A DNA stretch of 64,000 nt from Jacaranda mimosifolia (lineage: Eukaryota > Streptophyta > Magnoliopsida > Lamiales > Bignoniaceae), in the NCBI GenBank assembly GCA_018894105.1, contig CM032131.1:20999578-21063577 (forward strand), in the 5' to 3' direction. Below are positions 10,741 through 23,000 of this stretch, piece after piece. The position numbers were made by a program, and so were the translations under genes. The notes below the pieces were generated by a model. The model was given only the letters and a program-made list of their open reading frames with translations. It was not told the DNA's origin and ran no database searches. Within the stretch, counting starts at the first letter, position 1. Every line of letters starts with the position of its first letter.

Positions 10741-11180
10741 GTGAACCCCCCATTTCCCTACATCACCTTTGGTGAAGAAGACTTGGAGATGCGATGAGGC
10801 AAACACAATTATGCACATGTGATCTCAGCCTTCCTTGCCAACCTCTGGTAAAGAAAATCTTGGTGGATAGTGGGAGCTCAACATACATCATTTTCCATGA
10901 TGCCTTTTTACTGGCGTAGACAACACCCAATTGTATAAAATTAATACTACCTTTGTGTGATTTCACTAGCAAAACTATAGAAGCACTCGGGGAAATCTCT
11001 CCCCATTTTTCCTTACAAACTCATCCACGAAGGGTCATGAAGATAGTGAACTTCTTGGCAGTCAAGCAAGCCTCATTTGCTTAAGATATTATTCTTGGGA
11101 GCCCTACTTTGAACTCTTTTGGAATGTAGTGTCAACTTACCATTTGAAAATGAATTTTCCTGCCCTTAGGCAATTGGCGA
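10741..11180 (+). pseudogene. Aspartic protease remnant of the deleted Tat-type element
   Basis: Reading 10768-10920 gives FGEEDLE, a broken stretch, then VKKILVDSGSSTYIIFHDAF with the DSGSS catalytic motif intact. Further on come LPLCDFTSKTIEALGEI, a stop, and DIILGSPTLNSF (about 11083-11120), matching the usual xxILGRPTLN block. Stops and a frameshift inactivate it. No RT follows, so the coding region was truncated here. Confidence 0.75.
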
Positions 11181-11569
11181 CTAGCGCACTACCATGGAAT
11201 GTTATGCCAATATCTTGAAATTTTTGAAACTCCCCTGCTGCAAACCTAAACAACTTCAAGAGGTATTGTAAAAACAACTCAAGAGATGAAAGGCAAAAGC
11301 TTGGTTATAAAAGAGAACACTACTACAGTACTTGTATAGAAGTGCAATTCCCAAATGGAGAAGTCAGAGTAGTGTGAGATTGCTATAGGAAGAACCCTAA
11401 AAGGGATACATACCATCCTCATCAACTCAACCAACATAGTAGAGACGGTAAAATCTTTCTATATTCAATTTTAAGTTTTTAGTACTTAGGAAAATTTCTT
11501 ATTTCATCACGAATAAAAGCCCATACAAATTTGGGGATGGTGAAGACAATGGCTCCTTGCTATAATCGA

Positions 11570-12070
11570 TAAATGAGCTCAATAGCACCAATATAAGACC
11601 CTTAATAGGGGTATGTGGTGAACTAAAATAGCACCATTATAAGACTCCTAGCAGGGCACGTGACAAATATGAATGACATTATAAGAACCACAAGGGGATG
11701 CACAATAAAGACTGCTATAAGACCCTTAAGGAGCTGAGGAGCAATAAAGACTATCGTGAGACCCCTAAGGTGCGCCTAGCACCGACGACTACGATATCCC
11801 AAAGGGACCTATGCCACCAACAACAATAACAACACTCTAAAGGGGCGCTTTGACAACACTCATTATGCTAAGACCCCCCAAGGGGATGCATTAATAGCAA
11901 CTACTACGGTGAGACCTCTAATAGGGTGGAGACAACAAATGCTATTATGAAACCCTTAAAGGGGTATGTTGACAATAAATACTTTGATAAGACCCTAAGG
12001 GGGCACATTAATGACAAACACTATGGTAAGATAGCCTAAGGAGCGCTCATCAAAATTAAGTTCCCTATAG
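11570..12070 (+). repeat. Minisatellite in the spacer of the deleted Tat-type element
   Basis: About twelve diverged copies of a 40-50 base unit built on ataagacccctaagggg, each followed by a gacaa-rich spacer. Hypervariable tandem repeats downstream of the coding region are a known trait of Tat-lineage elements. Confidence 0.75.
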
Positions 12071-12429
12071 GGCTCCTTAGGGGGTTTGTAATCATTTTTT
12101 CATGTAGTGAAGTCTAAAGAAGTGAGCAAAAAAGAAAAAGTTGCAAGAACAAGACATAGCATAAGTAGCATAAGAGGACCAAGATAAGCATGAACGTGTA
12201 ATCATCCAAACAGTTAAGTAGGAAAAGCATCGCTCAACCATCCATAAAACAGAAAAAAAGGAGAAAATCTAACATAGTCAAGTGCACAAATAGCAAACAA
12301 TGCTTAGCTTACACTTGGCCATAAAAAAATAAATAAATAAAAAAGAATGACTACAGAAGAAAACTTAAAATAAAATATCCCTCAACAAAAGAAACAAGAA
12401 AAGACTAACCCCAAGTCTAAATCTTACTC

Positions 12430-13160
12430 CACTATAGCTTTGGCGCTAGCCTCTCACAATCCACTAATTGCCCTAGTAGGAAGGTTAATAGGTTAATAGT
12501 CGACCCAAGTAGTGGCAAGTCCTTCCTAACATACCATTTTTCATGTGGTCGTGCTTCTTTAGCATCTCTGTGACCTCTTCAAATTCCTAGTCTTTCTCTT
12601 AGTAAGTCCCATGACCTTCTCCTTAAATTTTTCTATCATAGTTGCAATCCCCTCAACTAGATGGACATTTGCACTATCAAGTTTAAGTTCTGCTCTTGAA
12701 ACAACAAATGCAATTATGCATAACCGCAAATACCATATGCAAAGAAAAATGAGCTAACAAAAAGAGAAAAGTTCTTCCACATAGTAAGTCTCCAACAACA
12801 AGCTCTATCAGTTGCAAAAAGGAGAATATCTCCAACTTTCCTTGATCATAATCATTGACTCCACCCCAAAGGTTGTCAATGCTGAAAATAGTCTCATCGA
12901 CATCCCAATTAGAGTTGATACCACAGCTACCACAATGAAACAATCCCTTGCTCTCACCAGCATGAAAGGGGCAACGGCAAGTAAGTAGCTCTAACAATAG
13001 AGTTTTGAGCATGCTTCCCAGTTGGTACTGAAAGTACTAGCTCAAAATTGTCGCATGTGTCTAACTAAGGTACCATAAGATGAGGTGAAATTTGAGGCTC
13101 TCTAGAATACCTTCCCAGGAGGCTTAGACAACGTCCTATCATTCCTTCATCGAATGTCTC
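12430..13160 (-). pseudogene. Antisense-gene remnant of the deleted Tat-type element
   Basis: On the minus strand, broken frames give charged, coiled-coil-like text, for example ELKLDSANVHLVEGIATM then EKFKEKVMGLTKRKTRNLK (about 12700-12590). A 109-codon frame at 12683-13012 partly overlaps in another register. Position and orientation match the antisense gene of the intact Tat element at 24827-27222. Function unknown; assignment is by position and composition only. Confidence 0.4.
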
Positions 13161-14504
13161 TTGTGAGAGCCACCATTGCCATTCTGGCGGTAATCCTCGC
13201 CAAGTCAACGTTTTTTTTTTCCTTCTAAAAGCAAACCAATTAAGTTAAGCACAATAATACATGGAGAAACAAAGAAAAATAATACAAGTATTGTAGAGAA
13301 AGAATGAATATAAAACAAGCACACAAACGAAGAAGAAACCAAAAAAAATATACTAAATACAAGCATGAAACATATAAGTAATGTCAAAGGGAGCAGTAAA
13401 TAACCCAACCTCATCAAAGCGCTAACAAAGGTCATGATGAACCTTTGCAGAAACATCATTGAGGATGAACTATCCTAAACTCAAGGGACTCCCCAACCCT
13501 CTTCTCTTACGAACAAAAATTGACTTTTCCAAAGTCCTCTAGAAGATGGCAACCCACTTAAAAACTACAATCCGATAAAAAAAAAGAAGAAAGAAAGGCC
13601 TCATTTGGAATCTTCCACACTATAAAGAGAATGCAAATTGTCTAAGAAAATAGGGAAATCTAACTTCCTAAAGAGATGTTGAAACCTTAAAAAGTACATA
13701 AAGAAGTTTGGAACAAACTAATTCAAACACATCCCATTACTCTCAATTATCTCTGACAATAAGGAAATAGTAGAAAGATAAAATCCACTACTAAAGTATC
13801 AACTGAAAATAGTGAAGTACCTCGAAGGCAGTGATGTGATGTGATCCTCTAATGAGGGAAGTAAAAACTTAAACTCATAAAATGGCAAACCCTACGCTTT
13901 AATAACTCTAACTTCCCAGAGCAAGCAAACTAGGCAAACCACCAATGCTAGTAAGATCTCATCGACAATAGGAATGTAATTAGACCCCTCTTTTAAGAGT
14001 CATCTTCTCCAACTTTAGACTTTGATTCACCCTGACTTTGGTTATGACCTTAGGATCTAATTCTAATTTAGTCCCACTACTCGACATCTCGCTCTTAGAG
14101 TTGGATATATCTATCTCTCAAGTTGAGATGCCTTAAAAGTAATTGACTCGAAAGAGTTAGAAAATCTAAGCAATGAGAAAAAGTAAAAGACTGGTAAAAA
14201 TACCCTGAGAACTTATCTTGACTACAAGGCCAACTTCCAAAGTCAAAGGGCTATCAAACTATTAAGTTCCTCGGAGGACGCAATTTGCTAGCAAAGTGTT
14301 ACTTTTTGAAGGTAAGAAGTCAAAGAGACTAATGACTCTTCCAATTATTTAATTATTGATTTACTTAAATTATTCCAGATTCAATTCAAAAGTAAATTGA
14401 TACAAAATAATGAAATTAATTATTAATGTAAGGTAAAATAAAATTAACCTTTAAGGTATATTTTCAATATAAAAATATAAATTTCTAAACTGAAAGTAGG
14501 GGCT
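13161..14504. other. 3' untranslated spacer of the deleted Tat-type element
   Basis: No recognisable coding sequence. It is purine-rich on the + strand in places (13300-13800) and ends in the purine tract just before the right LTR. The minus-strand frame at 13205-13459 is hydrophobic and low in complexity and is not credited as a gene. Confidence 0.5.
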
Positions 14505-14826
14505 TGATAATATAACAAAATAAGTTCCTAGGGATAAAAACATAAGAAGCAAATAAGAGGCCTAAATAAATAAATAAATAAATACATGAATAAAGGGCCA
14601 ATAAGTTCAATAAATCAAGTACACGACTCCAAGCCCAAGTGGGTTGAAGCCTACCAAAGATTTAATTAATATAAATACCAACTCCCAAAATAAAAATAAA
14701 AAAAATCACAAAAGCAATCATTTACAAATTGAGGTTAAACTCTACGCAAGTGCGTTCCAAGAACATCAGCCCAATATCACACTGATTTTTTCAAAAAGAT
14801 CCTTATTCTATTTTCGTGTAACATCA
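14505..14826 (+). repeat. 3' LTR of the deleted Tat-type element
   Basis: It begins TGATAATATAACAAAATAAG and ends acatca, followed by the TSD ctttt. It matches the 5' LTR by eye with many substitutions and small indels, which indicates an old insertion. A TATAAATA box lies at about 14672-14679. Confidence 0.78.
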
Positions 14827-14831
14827 CTTTT

Positions 14832-16309
14832 CATGAGTGTTTTGCCAAATTCAGCCTGTTGAATCTTGTACTTTACTTTTTCTATTTTTAGATCAATCAT
14901 TACTATACACTCCATTAATTCAACGTTGTTTTGATATTATGAAATTCTATCTTAGTTCTAAAATTTTATAAACCTTCCATTTGAGTAACTAGCAGACAGT
15001 CAACCTTGATGCAATTATATAACACATGATCACTTAAGTTGCCAATTTTCCTTAATAAAAGCTCCCCCTTTATTTAATGTTCTCATTGTCCACAAAATCC
15101 TTTAAAATCTCCACTTGAGTTGATTATCACTAATTAATATAATATAATTAACATGTCCTTAGTAATAACCCTAAGCTATCATGAAAACTTCCTCTCCTAC
15201 AAGAGTGTTAACTGTTTTAACTTACTTGTCACTTCCTCTGCAATGCAATTCCCACAATAGATCAAAATAATACTACAAAAAGTTTAGGATATTAGTTATA
15301 ACCAATACATGTTGATGCTTAAAATCCGTAGGCTTAACAATGGAATTGAATTATCCGAATATAAAATAAATATTTTCACATGTAACTTTTGTTCTAACCA
15401 ACTTATAATTGATGGTTATCTTTATATATATACCTATTAATTCTCCTAGAGATAGTTAGTAACTAATTTGTTGCACTTGCAACAAATATGACTATAAATT
15501 GATAACTAATAATTTTGTTACTTATTATTTTAGAAAACAATATTTTCTATGAAGATTTTATAGCTACAAAATTCATTTTGTAGCAAATTTTTCATTGCGA
15601 ATACCTTTTTATTTTTATTTTTTATAGTGTGATATTTCTATTTTCATTTAAAATATTTAGAACCATAGCTAAGAAATTCGTTTTGTGGCAATTTTTCCAT
15701 TGCGAATACCTATTTTTTTGATTAGTGTGATACTTCTATTTTCATTTAAAATATTTAGAAAAGTATATACATGATGGTCATATGACATCTTTTCCCTTGC
15801 ATCAGATGGAACAGGAGTTACATGACGAGCTAAAATTTAGTATGTCCAAGACTTGATGGGGGCAATTACGAAACAAATTTGAGAGTAAATTTGTAAAAAG
15901 TGAAAAAAGAAAGAAAGAAAATTTGATTCAAACTATTGAATCCAAAACAAAGGTTTTGCCAACAAATTAGATCTATCAAGGCATACATTGATGTGGAAGG
16001 CCAAGTAAAGTCCCAATCGTGCTGATGCCTGGAATTGACCACATGAGGTATAGTAATTTAGGGTCCATGGCTTTCAACCATGTAAGGTCAACCGCTTTCA
16101 GGTCGACTGATCTCATAGAACACATGGCAAATAGTAACTCAATAGCTAAACATGTTTACTATTATGTAGGGCTAACCACCTTCAAGTTCATTACTGTTGA
16201 AGTTTAGCTCCTATCCACTTGATGTGAGTAGCCATATTAAATGCCTTACAAGAGCTTTGATAGTCGTCCTCTTCCGCAGTAAATGCATCTATCAATTCTA
16301 TTCACATGA
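14832..16309. other. AT-rich intergenic stretch with one tandem duplication
   Basis: No supported gene. It contains the two-copy repeat at 15560-15764. The short frames at 16019-16207 and 16197-16400 have no recognisable product. Confidence 0.5.
15560..15764. repeat. Two-copy tandem repeat of about 100 bp
   Basis: Copies at about 15560-15662 and 15665-15764 share atagct(a), ttcattgcgaatacct or ttccattgcgaatacct, and tctattttcatttaaaatat. They differ by substitutions and a short indel. Confidence 0.85.
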
Positions 16310-16754
16310 CACTACAAGAAAAGTGTATATTAGAGGCATTAAAAAATGCCATGTAAATAGAATTATAGTGACATTTTTACATATAATGGCAATTTTTTGA
16401 AATGCCATCTAGGTGGGTGAAGCTAAAAGTATGAATGCCACCATTTTATTCCTTTTGTGGCAAATGACATGTTAAAATGTCATGAAAAGTACATCAAATG
16501 ACAGGCTAACATCCTACAAAAATTACATTTAGTGACGTATTAAAATGCCCAAAAAGATCTCTTAAATGATATTATAACATGCCATAAAAAATAATAAATG
16601 ACATGTTAAAATGCAATGAAAGGTATTTTTTAATGATATATTAACATGCCACAAAAAATATAGCAAATGATACATTAAAATATCACTAAAAGATTCTTTA
16701 AGTGGCATGTTAGCATGCCACAAAATAATATATTAATGACATACTAAATATCAC

Positions 16755-16898
16755 AAAAGATTTTTTTCAGATATATATGCTAACCTACCCCCACTCCCCA
16801 ATTGTGAGACTCTAGCATGGCACAACCGATCTTTCTAAGATTCAAACTCACAACTATCTGTTTGCAAGAATATGAGTTTACCACCAAGCTATCCATCA
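16755..16898 (-). mobile_element. tRNA-derived SINE-like element
   Basis: On the minus strand, from about 16898, it reads ggatagcttggtggtaaact (box A-like), then gttgtgagtttgaatctt (box B-like, GTTTGAATC), and ends near a poly(A)-like run (t-run at 16758-16764 on +). The arrangement suits a plant tRNA-derived SINE inserted in the CACTA-like arm. No target duplication was identified. Confidence 0.5.
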
Positions 16899-17502
16899 AT
16901 GTTCAATATTATTGAATATATTAATTTATTTGTATAGTTTGGAAGTACATTTACTCAATTATTTAAATATCTGTATGCACACAAATTTATTATATGAAAT
17001 AACACATTTAAAAAAAGTTTGAGACATTAATTAGTTTAGAGATATAAAATATCCAAAAAATAAACAGAGACAAAACATAATATATAGGTAAGGAGAGAAA
17101 AAATCTACAAAACCTTATATTTATTATACTTTTTAAATATATATTTAATTTAGTCAATACATTAATATAAATCAAATACTTAATCAATACATACGTACAT
17201 ATATATACATAAATTTGTAAATTTTATGGTTATAGATGTACTTGTCTAACTTTAACTACTTTTGTGATATTTTTTTTATATTACACCATGATTAAATTAT
17301 GAGTGATATATATTTTTTTCCAAAAAAAAAGGTATTGATACTAGTTAAATGCCTTTGACAGTTATGTTGGTTGTTTCAATAAAATGCCACTACGTTTTTA
17401 CTATATTTATTAATCTATTGACGCTGAGTATTATGTTATAGTTATAGTGATATTTTTTTTGTACTAATATCACTATATTGTTTGAACATATCACTATACT
17501 AT

Positions 17503-18338
17503 TGATATGGGATAGCACAACAGACCCAACCCAATAACACTCGACCAGGCAAAAGATATGACGTGTGACAACCTAATTGGCTATCAGGCTTAGCCCATTG
17601 GTGATCGATCAGGCTGTTGACCGGACCCAACCTCACTAGTGCTTTCTGCCAACACGAGTATCGACACCTTGCCCAGTCGACCAAATTATGGTCGATTAGG
17701 TTGAGAATGTTTATTCAGCACTCAATTAGGGAGATATCTGAATCCAACAGAGTTTCATCATTTCGACCAGAGCATGCATAGATGACTCACATGCGAGTGT
17801 TCATTTTCACCCTATGAAGTCGAATGAACACGACCACATCTCTGTCGCATTAAATGTTCTGACAGGTGGTGCGCCTCAACATTAATAATGCATGCCTTCT
17901 CCATACCACATTTTCTGCAGCATCAGGATATGTGCGCCCCTTTTGTACTGCTGTGTACTATAAGGCTGGAAGAGGTGCTACCTAGAATAATACACAAAAG
18001 GTAGAAGACATAAGGGTTCTTAGGTGAAGACAAAGGCCTCTCTGAATATACAAGGGCATTATTGATATATCAACCACTCCAGAAAGGATATAAATACTCT
18101 ATTGCCACCCTTCAGCAAGGTATGCTCATTATCACAAAAAGCCCTTATTCTGTTGCTCTACCTTCTTGTTGATTAAGTATTGACTTGAGCATCGGAGTGC
18201 CTTAGCCGATAGCACCTCGGTTAGCCTGACGTATGTAGGAGTCGACCCAACTTAACAAATCTCTTTCTCGACCTCCCACCTGGTCGATTGGATTGGATGA
18301 TAGCCTAGTATACTATTAAACTATTCATAACCTCATCA
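17503..18338 (+). repeat. 5' LTR of the Tat-lineage element
   Basis: It starts TGATATGGGATAGC and ends CCTCATCA. The promoter TATA box TATAAATA is at 18089-18096. The segment gacttgagcatcggagtgcc (18182-18201), typical of the Tat LTR R/U5 region, lies about 90 bases downstream. Confidence 0.88.
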
Positions 18339-18356
18339 TTTGGCACCGTCTGTGGG
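18339..18356 (+). promoter_or_regulatory. Primer-binding-site region of the Tat-lineage element
   Basis: tttggcaccgtctgtggg directly follows the LTR end. TGGC(G/A)CCGTCTGTGGG is the form usual in plant Tat elements. I did not match it to a specific tRNA. Confidence 0.6.
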
Positions 18357-18381
18357 TTCTAGAGTCTATAACTGAGATAAA

Positions 18382-19990
18382 ATGGTTAACACAAGGTGAG
18401 TCATTTCTGAAAAGGAGGAGAACAGAAGATCCTCAACCCCTCTTCCTTGACCCCAACAAGAACAAGATGTGGCTCGACCCAGCTGCCAGCCAAAACAAGT
18501 AGTTACATTAACCATGCCTCAGCTCATGCAGCTGATAAGCGAGCAAATATCAACCCAAAATTTTGCTCAACTATTAGCTGCCCTCAACAAGCACAACAAC
18601 TAGCCTGGACTAGCCGCCAGTGCCACTCCTTAACCTTCACAACACGAGGAGAGGCCCCCAAGGGAAGATACGGGCAAACTAGAAGCAAAACATCCCCTAT
18701 CCGATGAAAGGATAGCCCAGGATATTTCCTACGAGAAGAACCCCGACCTAACCCCCAAGAAGAAGTGGTAGATTCGACAGATCATCTCGCCCAACTTGTT
18801 TGAGCCCAACAGCTCGATAAAGTCGAGCACCTAAGACCTCAAATGAACAAAAACATGTCCTAAGATGATCGAGAATAATGGGAAGACGTGTCCTACCAAG
18901 TGCAACAGCGGAATAAACATCTTGAAGAGATTTCTAGGAGAAACAGAGAGGAACCTCCATTTTGATAGTGCACCCCAACTTCGCTATGAGCGAGAGTCGC
19001 CTTTTGTTCAGGAGATAATTGACGAGCGCATAGCTGTCGATGCTAAGGTTTCAACTGGCCTACCTAGATATAATAGCTCATCCGACCTAAATGAGCACTT
19101 ACTCCAACTCGAACACATGATGCATCTCCACGGGCATAATGAGTTTATCCATGCAAAGATGCTAGTCACAGCATTTCAGGGTATTGCACTCGATTGGTTT
19201 GTCGAGATAGAGCCAACGACAAGTTCATCCATCAATTCGCTAGTTGAAGGAAAGCAAAACTCCCCCACACTCATTTGCATACAGTTAAACTAAACGAGAG
19301 AGAGTCCCTTCAGATTTTTTCACTAGGTTTAACACAAAAATATTGAAGATTGACAGTCCCCGAATAGAATTTTTGATTGATGTGTTGTTCCTAGGTTTTC
19401 GATACAAGGAATGTGCCAACACGCTAGTCAGACAGAAATCGAGAACAATGGAGGAGCTACTCGACCTTGTCGAAAGGTACATGACCCATGAGGATCTGAA
19501 CAAACTAAAATATGGGAACCTAGATACTGATAAGAAGAAAGCTAAGTAGAAAGATGACAGACAGCACAATGATGATCGTTGATCTCTAATTAAAATATTT
19601 CACAACTACACCTGCTGAACATTGCTAGGAAAGAGATGTTGTTTGCTATTTAGCACGATAACCTCCTTAAAAAGCCTAGGAAGTTGACTGAGATAGAGGC
19701 AATGAAGAGATCCAAAAATATTATCACTTCCACAGGCAAAAAGGCCATGACATAGAGGATTATTTCAATCTGCACAATGAGATTGAGAGGCTGATTCGAC
19801 AAGGACATCTGAAAAAATATGTCGATGAGAAGGCTAGATAAGAGGCTGGCCAAACCGAGCAGACTTTCTATAGAGAAAGGTCGGTTAGCCCAAGGAAAGA
19901 GGATAAAGGAAATAGACCTGTCGATTTATGCCCACCTCTTAGAAGCGTGATCAACACTATTGCCGGAGGCCCAATGGGAGGGGACTCCAA
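18382..19990 (+). pseudogene. gag pseudogene of the Tat-lineage element
   Basis: From ATG 18382 the frame is broken by several stops and at least one frameshift (near 19290-19340). Recognisable parts: MPQLMQLISEQ (about 18514); SPFVQEIIDERIAV, then HLLQLEHMMHLHGHNEFIHA (18985-19160), the retrotransposon gag core; FLIDVLFLGFRYKE and EELLDLVERYMTHEDL (19370-19500); a degraded zinc knuckle, YYHFHRQKGHDIEDYF, in which the last Cys is Tyr (19718-19770); IERLIRQGHLKKYV; and INTIAGGPMGG (about 19951-19983), the usual gag-protease junction. It would form the capsid of the element's particle; no intact product is possible. Confidence 0.85.
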
Positions 19991-20084
19991 GTCAGCAAGG
20001 AGATAAAACCAGAGGAGGTTGGAGTTGACTAAGTCATCTTTAGTCGAAACAGTCTACCAACTCTCCACTAACGTAGAGCCCATC

Positions 20085-23000
20085 TCATTTTCTAATGCTG
20101 ACCTCTCACACCTCGAGCGCTAAGGCGCTGACAATAAATTAGATTACCCCCTTGTTGTGACAGTTGAGATAGCCAACTTTGAGGTTAGGAAAGTTTTAGT
20201 TGACAACGGCGGTTTCGTGAATATAATTTTCTTGTCGACATTGAAGAGAATGAACATGAGAAAGCTGAAGTTTGAGCCTGTGTGCACCCTATTGGTCGAA
20301 TTTGGAGGATCTGAGATCATCCCTAAAGGGTCATTAAAATTGTCCACCTTATTTGGGGAGGCACCCAAATGACAAATGCTCATGGTCAACTACCTGGTCG
20401 TTTATGGACCCTTTACTTATAATATTATAATTGGACGACCAACATTGAATGACTTCAGGGTAATTGTCTCGACCTACTATATAAAGGTTAAGTTTCCGAC
20501 AGCTGCTGGGATTGGTGAATTGCTTTGCAATATGAAAGAAGCTTGGTGATGTTACATTATCTCGGTCGAGGCAAACAAACCGAAGGCTCGACTAAAACTA
20601 AAACCCTCGAGGGATGTCCCAGTAATGGAACCTGAGGAGAGACAGCAAAATAAGAAGAGGAAGCTGGAAGACACTATGGTCAAACCTGTTGGAGAGTTCA
20701 AGATTGTCGAGCTCTAGCCTGAAAATCTCAACAAGACCATAAGGATTAGAACTAATTTGGGGAACAATATGGAGTGCTTAATGATCGATTTCCTTAGAAA
20801 AAATATTGATATTTTTGCTTGGAAAGCCTCCGATCTTCAGGGAATCGACCCTAGTATTATCATCCCCCACTTGAATGTAGGCCCCTCATTCAAACTAGTC
20901 AAGCAGAAGACTAGGACCTTCAATGCTGAAAGATGCAAGATAATGGAGGAAGAGGTCAACAAGCTCTTAGAGACAGGATACATTATAGAAATTCAGCATC
21001 CTAGTTGGCTTTGTAATGTAGTCCTTGTCCCTAAGACTGAGGGAAAATAAAGAATGTGTAATAACTTTACTAATTTGAATGAAGTTTGTCCTAAAGGCCC
21101 TTACCCGCTGCCTCACATAGATTTATTAGTTGATTCTACTGCTGGTTGTGACCTTTTAAGTATGATAGATATATTCTAAGGCTATTATCAAATTTTTATG
21201 GCCTCTTTGAGGACAGCGACAAGACCTCATTTGTGGTCCCCATTAGGGTATACTGCTTTTCTAGTCATGTCTTTTGGGCTTAAGAATGTAGTTGTAACCT
21301 ACTAAAGACTAGTGAACTTTATGATAAAAAATGAGATCGGAAGGACCATGGAGGCCTATGTAAATGGCATGATTGTTAAAATAGAAAAGGAGCAAAAAAA
21401 CTTAGCCAACCTCAGTCATACATTTTTCAAATTTAGAGCATTTGGCATAAAACTTAATCTTAATAAGTATATGTTCGTAGTGAGAGTGGGAAAGTTCTTG
21501 GGTTACATGGTTAGTCAAAGGGGAATAAAGTAAACCCACAAAAGATCCAAGCAATTTTGGATATCTCACCTCCTCGAACAATTAGAGATGTGCATCGTTT
21601 GGTTGACAGGATCATAGCTATGGGGTGATTTATTACTTGACTAGCAGACAAAAGCTTACCGTTCTTCAAAATTCTTAGGAATGCGTATAAATTCTAGTGG
21701 ATAGAGCAATGTGACCAGGCTTTGGTTGAATTGAAGCAATACCTATCAGCATCGCAGATGCTAGCTAAGCTTTAGGTCGGGGAGGTTTTACACATTTATC
21801 TTGTAGTCTCCCAAGTAGCAATCAATTCAGTTTTGGTCTCGACCAGATATGGCACCCACCGACCTGTATACTACAACAACAAAGCATTGCAAGGCCCATA
21901 ACTCAACCACTCGGAGATTGAAAAGTTTGCTCTTGCTTTGGTCACTACAGCCAGGAAATTGAGGCTCTACTTTCAATCCCACTCTATTGTTGTCTTGACA
22001 AATCAACTATTGAAACAAGTGCCATTGAAACCAGATACCTCGGGTAGGTTGATGAAGTGGGCTATTTAGTTAGGGGAATTTGACATCACCTTCCAGCCCT
22101 AAACTTCCATAAAAGCCTAAGTGTTAGCTAATTTTGAAGCGGAAAGGCTCGACCTACCAATGAAATCGACCAAGATTCCCTCATGTGGACTTTGCATGTC
22201 GATGGATCAACAACTTACTCAGGAGAAGGAATAGGTGTTTCCCTACGCTCTTCACAAGCTAAGGAGTATGATTGCACCATTAAACTTGACTACCACATCA
22301 CCAATAATGAAACAGAATATGAGGCCCTTCTTGATGGTATGAGGATGGCCGTCGATAGGAGAGTCGAGAAACTGGCAGCCATTACTGATTCCCATCTGGT
22401 CACAGAGCAATTTGAAGGAAACTTCGAAGCATAGGAAGCTATGATGAGCAAGTATTTGGCTGAGGTCAAGAAGTTACACCAACAATTCAAAAAGTTCACC
22501 CTTAACCAAGTCCCTTGATCAGAAAGCAAAAGAGCACATGCCTTGTCAAAATTTGCTAGCTTGATAAAAGGAACAAAGGATAGAACTATCACATTTCTGG
22601 TCGCTGACAAACCCACTATAGGCGGTCGTGACCAAAACTTGGTTGGAAATATCTAAGGAGCAGCTTTTTCCTTGCAGGATGAAATAAAAACTTACTTAAG
22701 GGAAGGAACAGTACCCAAGGATAAAGTACAAGCACATAGACTCAGAGGTCGAGCAGCTAAGTTTGCCCTTAATGAGTATGGTTAGCTCTACAAGAGATCA
22801 GTTTATAGACCACCATTAAGGAACTTGACACTAGAGCAAGCTTGGGATGTCATACTAGAAGTCCCTTCAGGAATCTGTGGCAATCACACTGGAGGATGAT
22901 CTTTGTCTAACAAAATCATCAGACATGGTACTTTTGGCCAACTTTGCTGAAGGATGTTGTTGATTTTGCTAGAAAATGCCTATCTTGCTAGGTCCACTCC

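Larger units (their letters stand above)
7396..14826 (+). mobile_element. Deleted Tat-type Ty3/Gypsy retrotransposon (gag-PR-antisense remnant, no RT or integrase)
   Basis: Two similar terminal blocks (7396-7704 and 14505-14826) start TG and end CA, and they are flanked by the direct repeat ctttt at 7391-7395 and 14827-14831. After the left LTR comes ttggctcc, a worn version of the TTGGC(G/A)CCG primer-site region of such elements. Ahead of the right LTR is a purine-rich tract, gaaagtagggg. Inside, in order, are a gag remnant with zinc knuckle, an aspartic protease remnant, a minisatellite, and an antisense-coding remnant. No RT, RNase H or integrase sequence is recognisable. Two hAT elements (8128-8719 and 10016-10732) inserted later. 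The element landed 210 bases after the EPF2-like stop codon. Confidence 0.82.

Noticed and set aside
12683..13012. 109-codon minus-strand frame as a host gene
   Set aside because: It lies inside a retroelement between its minisatellite and 3' LTR, has no recognisable domain, and an overlapping register carries the more protein-like text. Treated as part of an antisense-gene remnant.
13205..13459. Hydrophobic 84-codon minus-strand frame as a membrane protein
   Set aside because: Its Phe/Leu/Ser richness comes from a purine-rich + strand in the retroelement's untranslated spacer.
18447..18707. 86-codon plus-strand frame as a separate gene
   Set aside because: Another register over the same stretch reads as the N-terminal part of gag (MPQLMQLISEQ), so this frame is a by-product.
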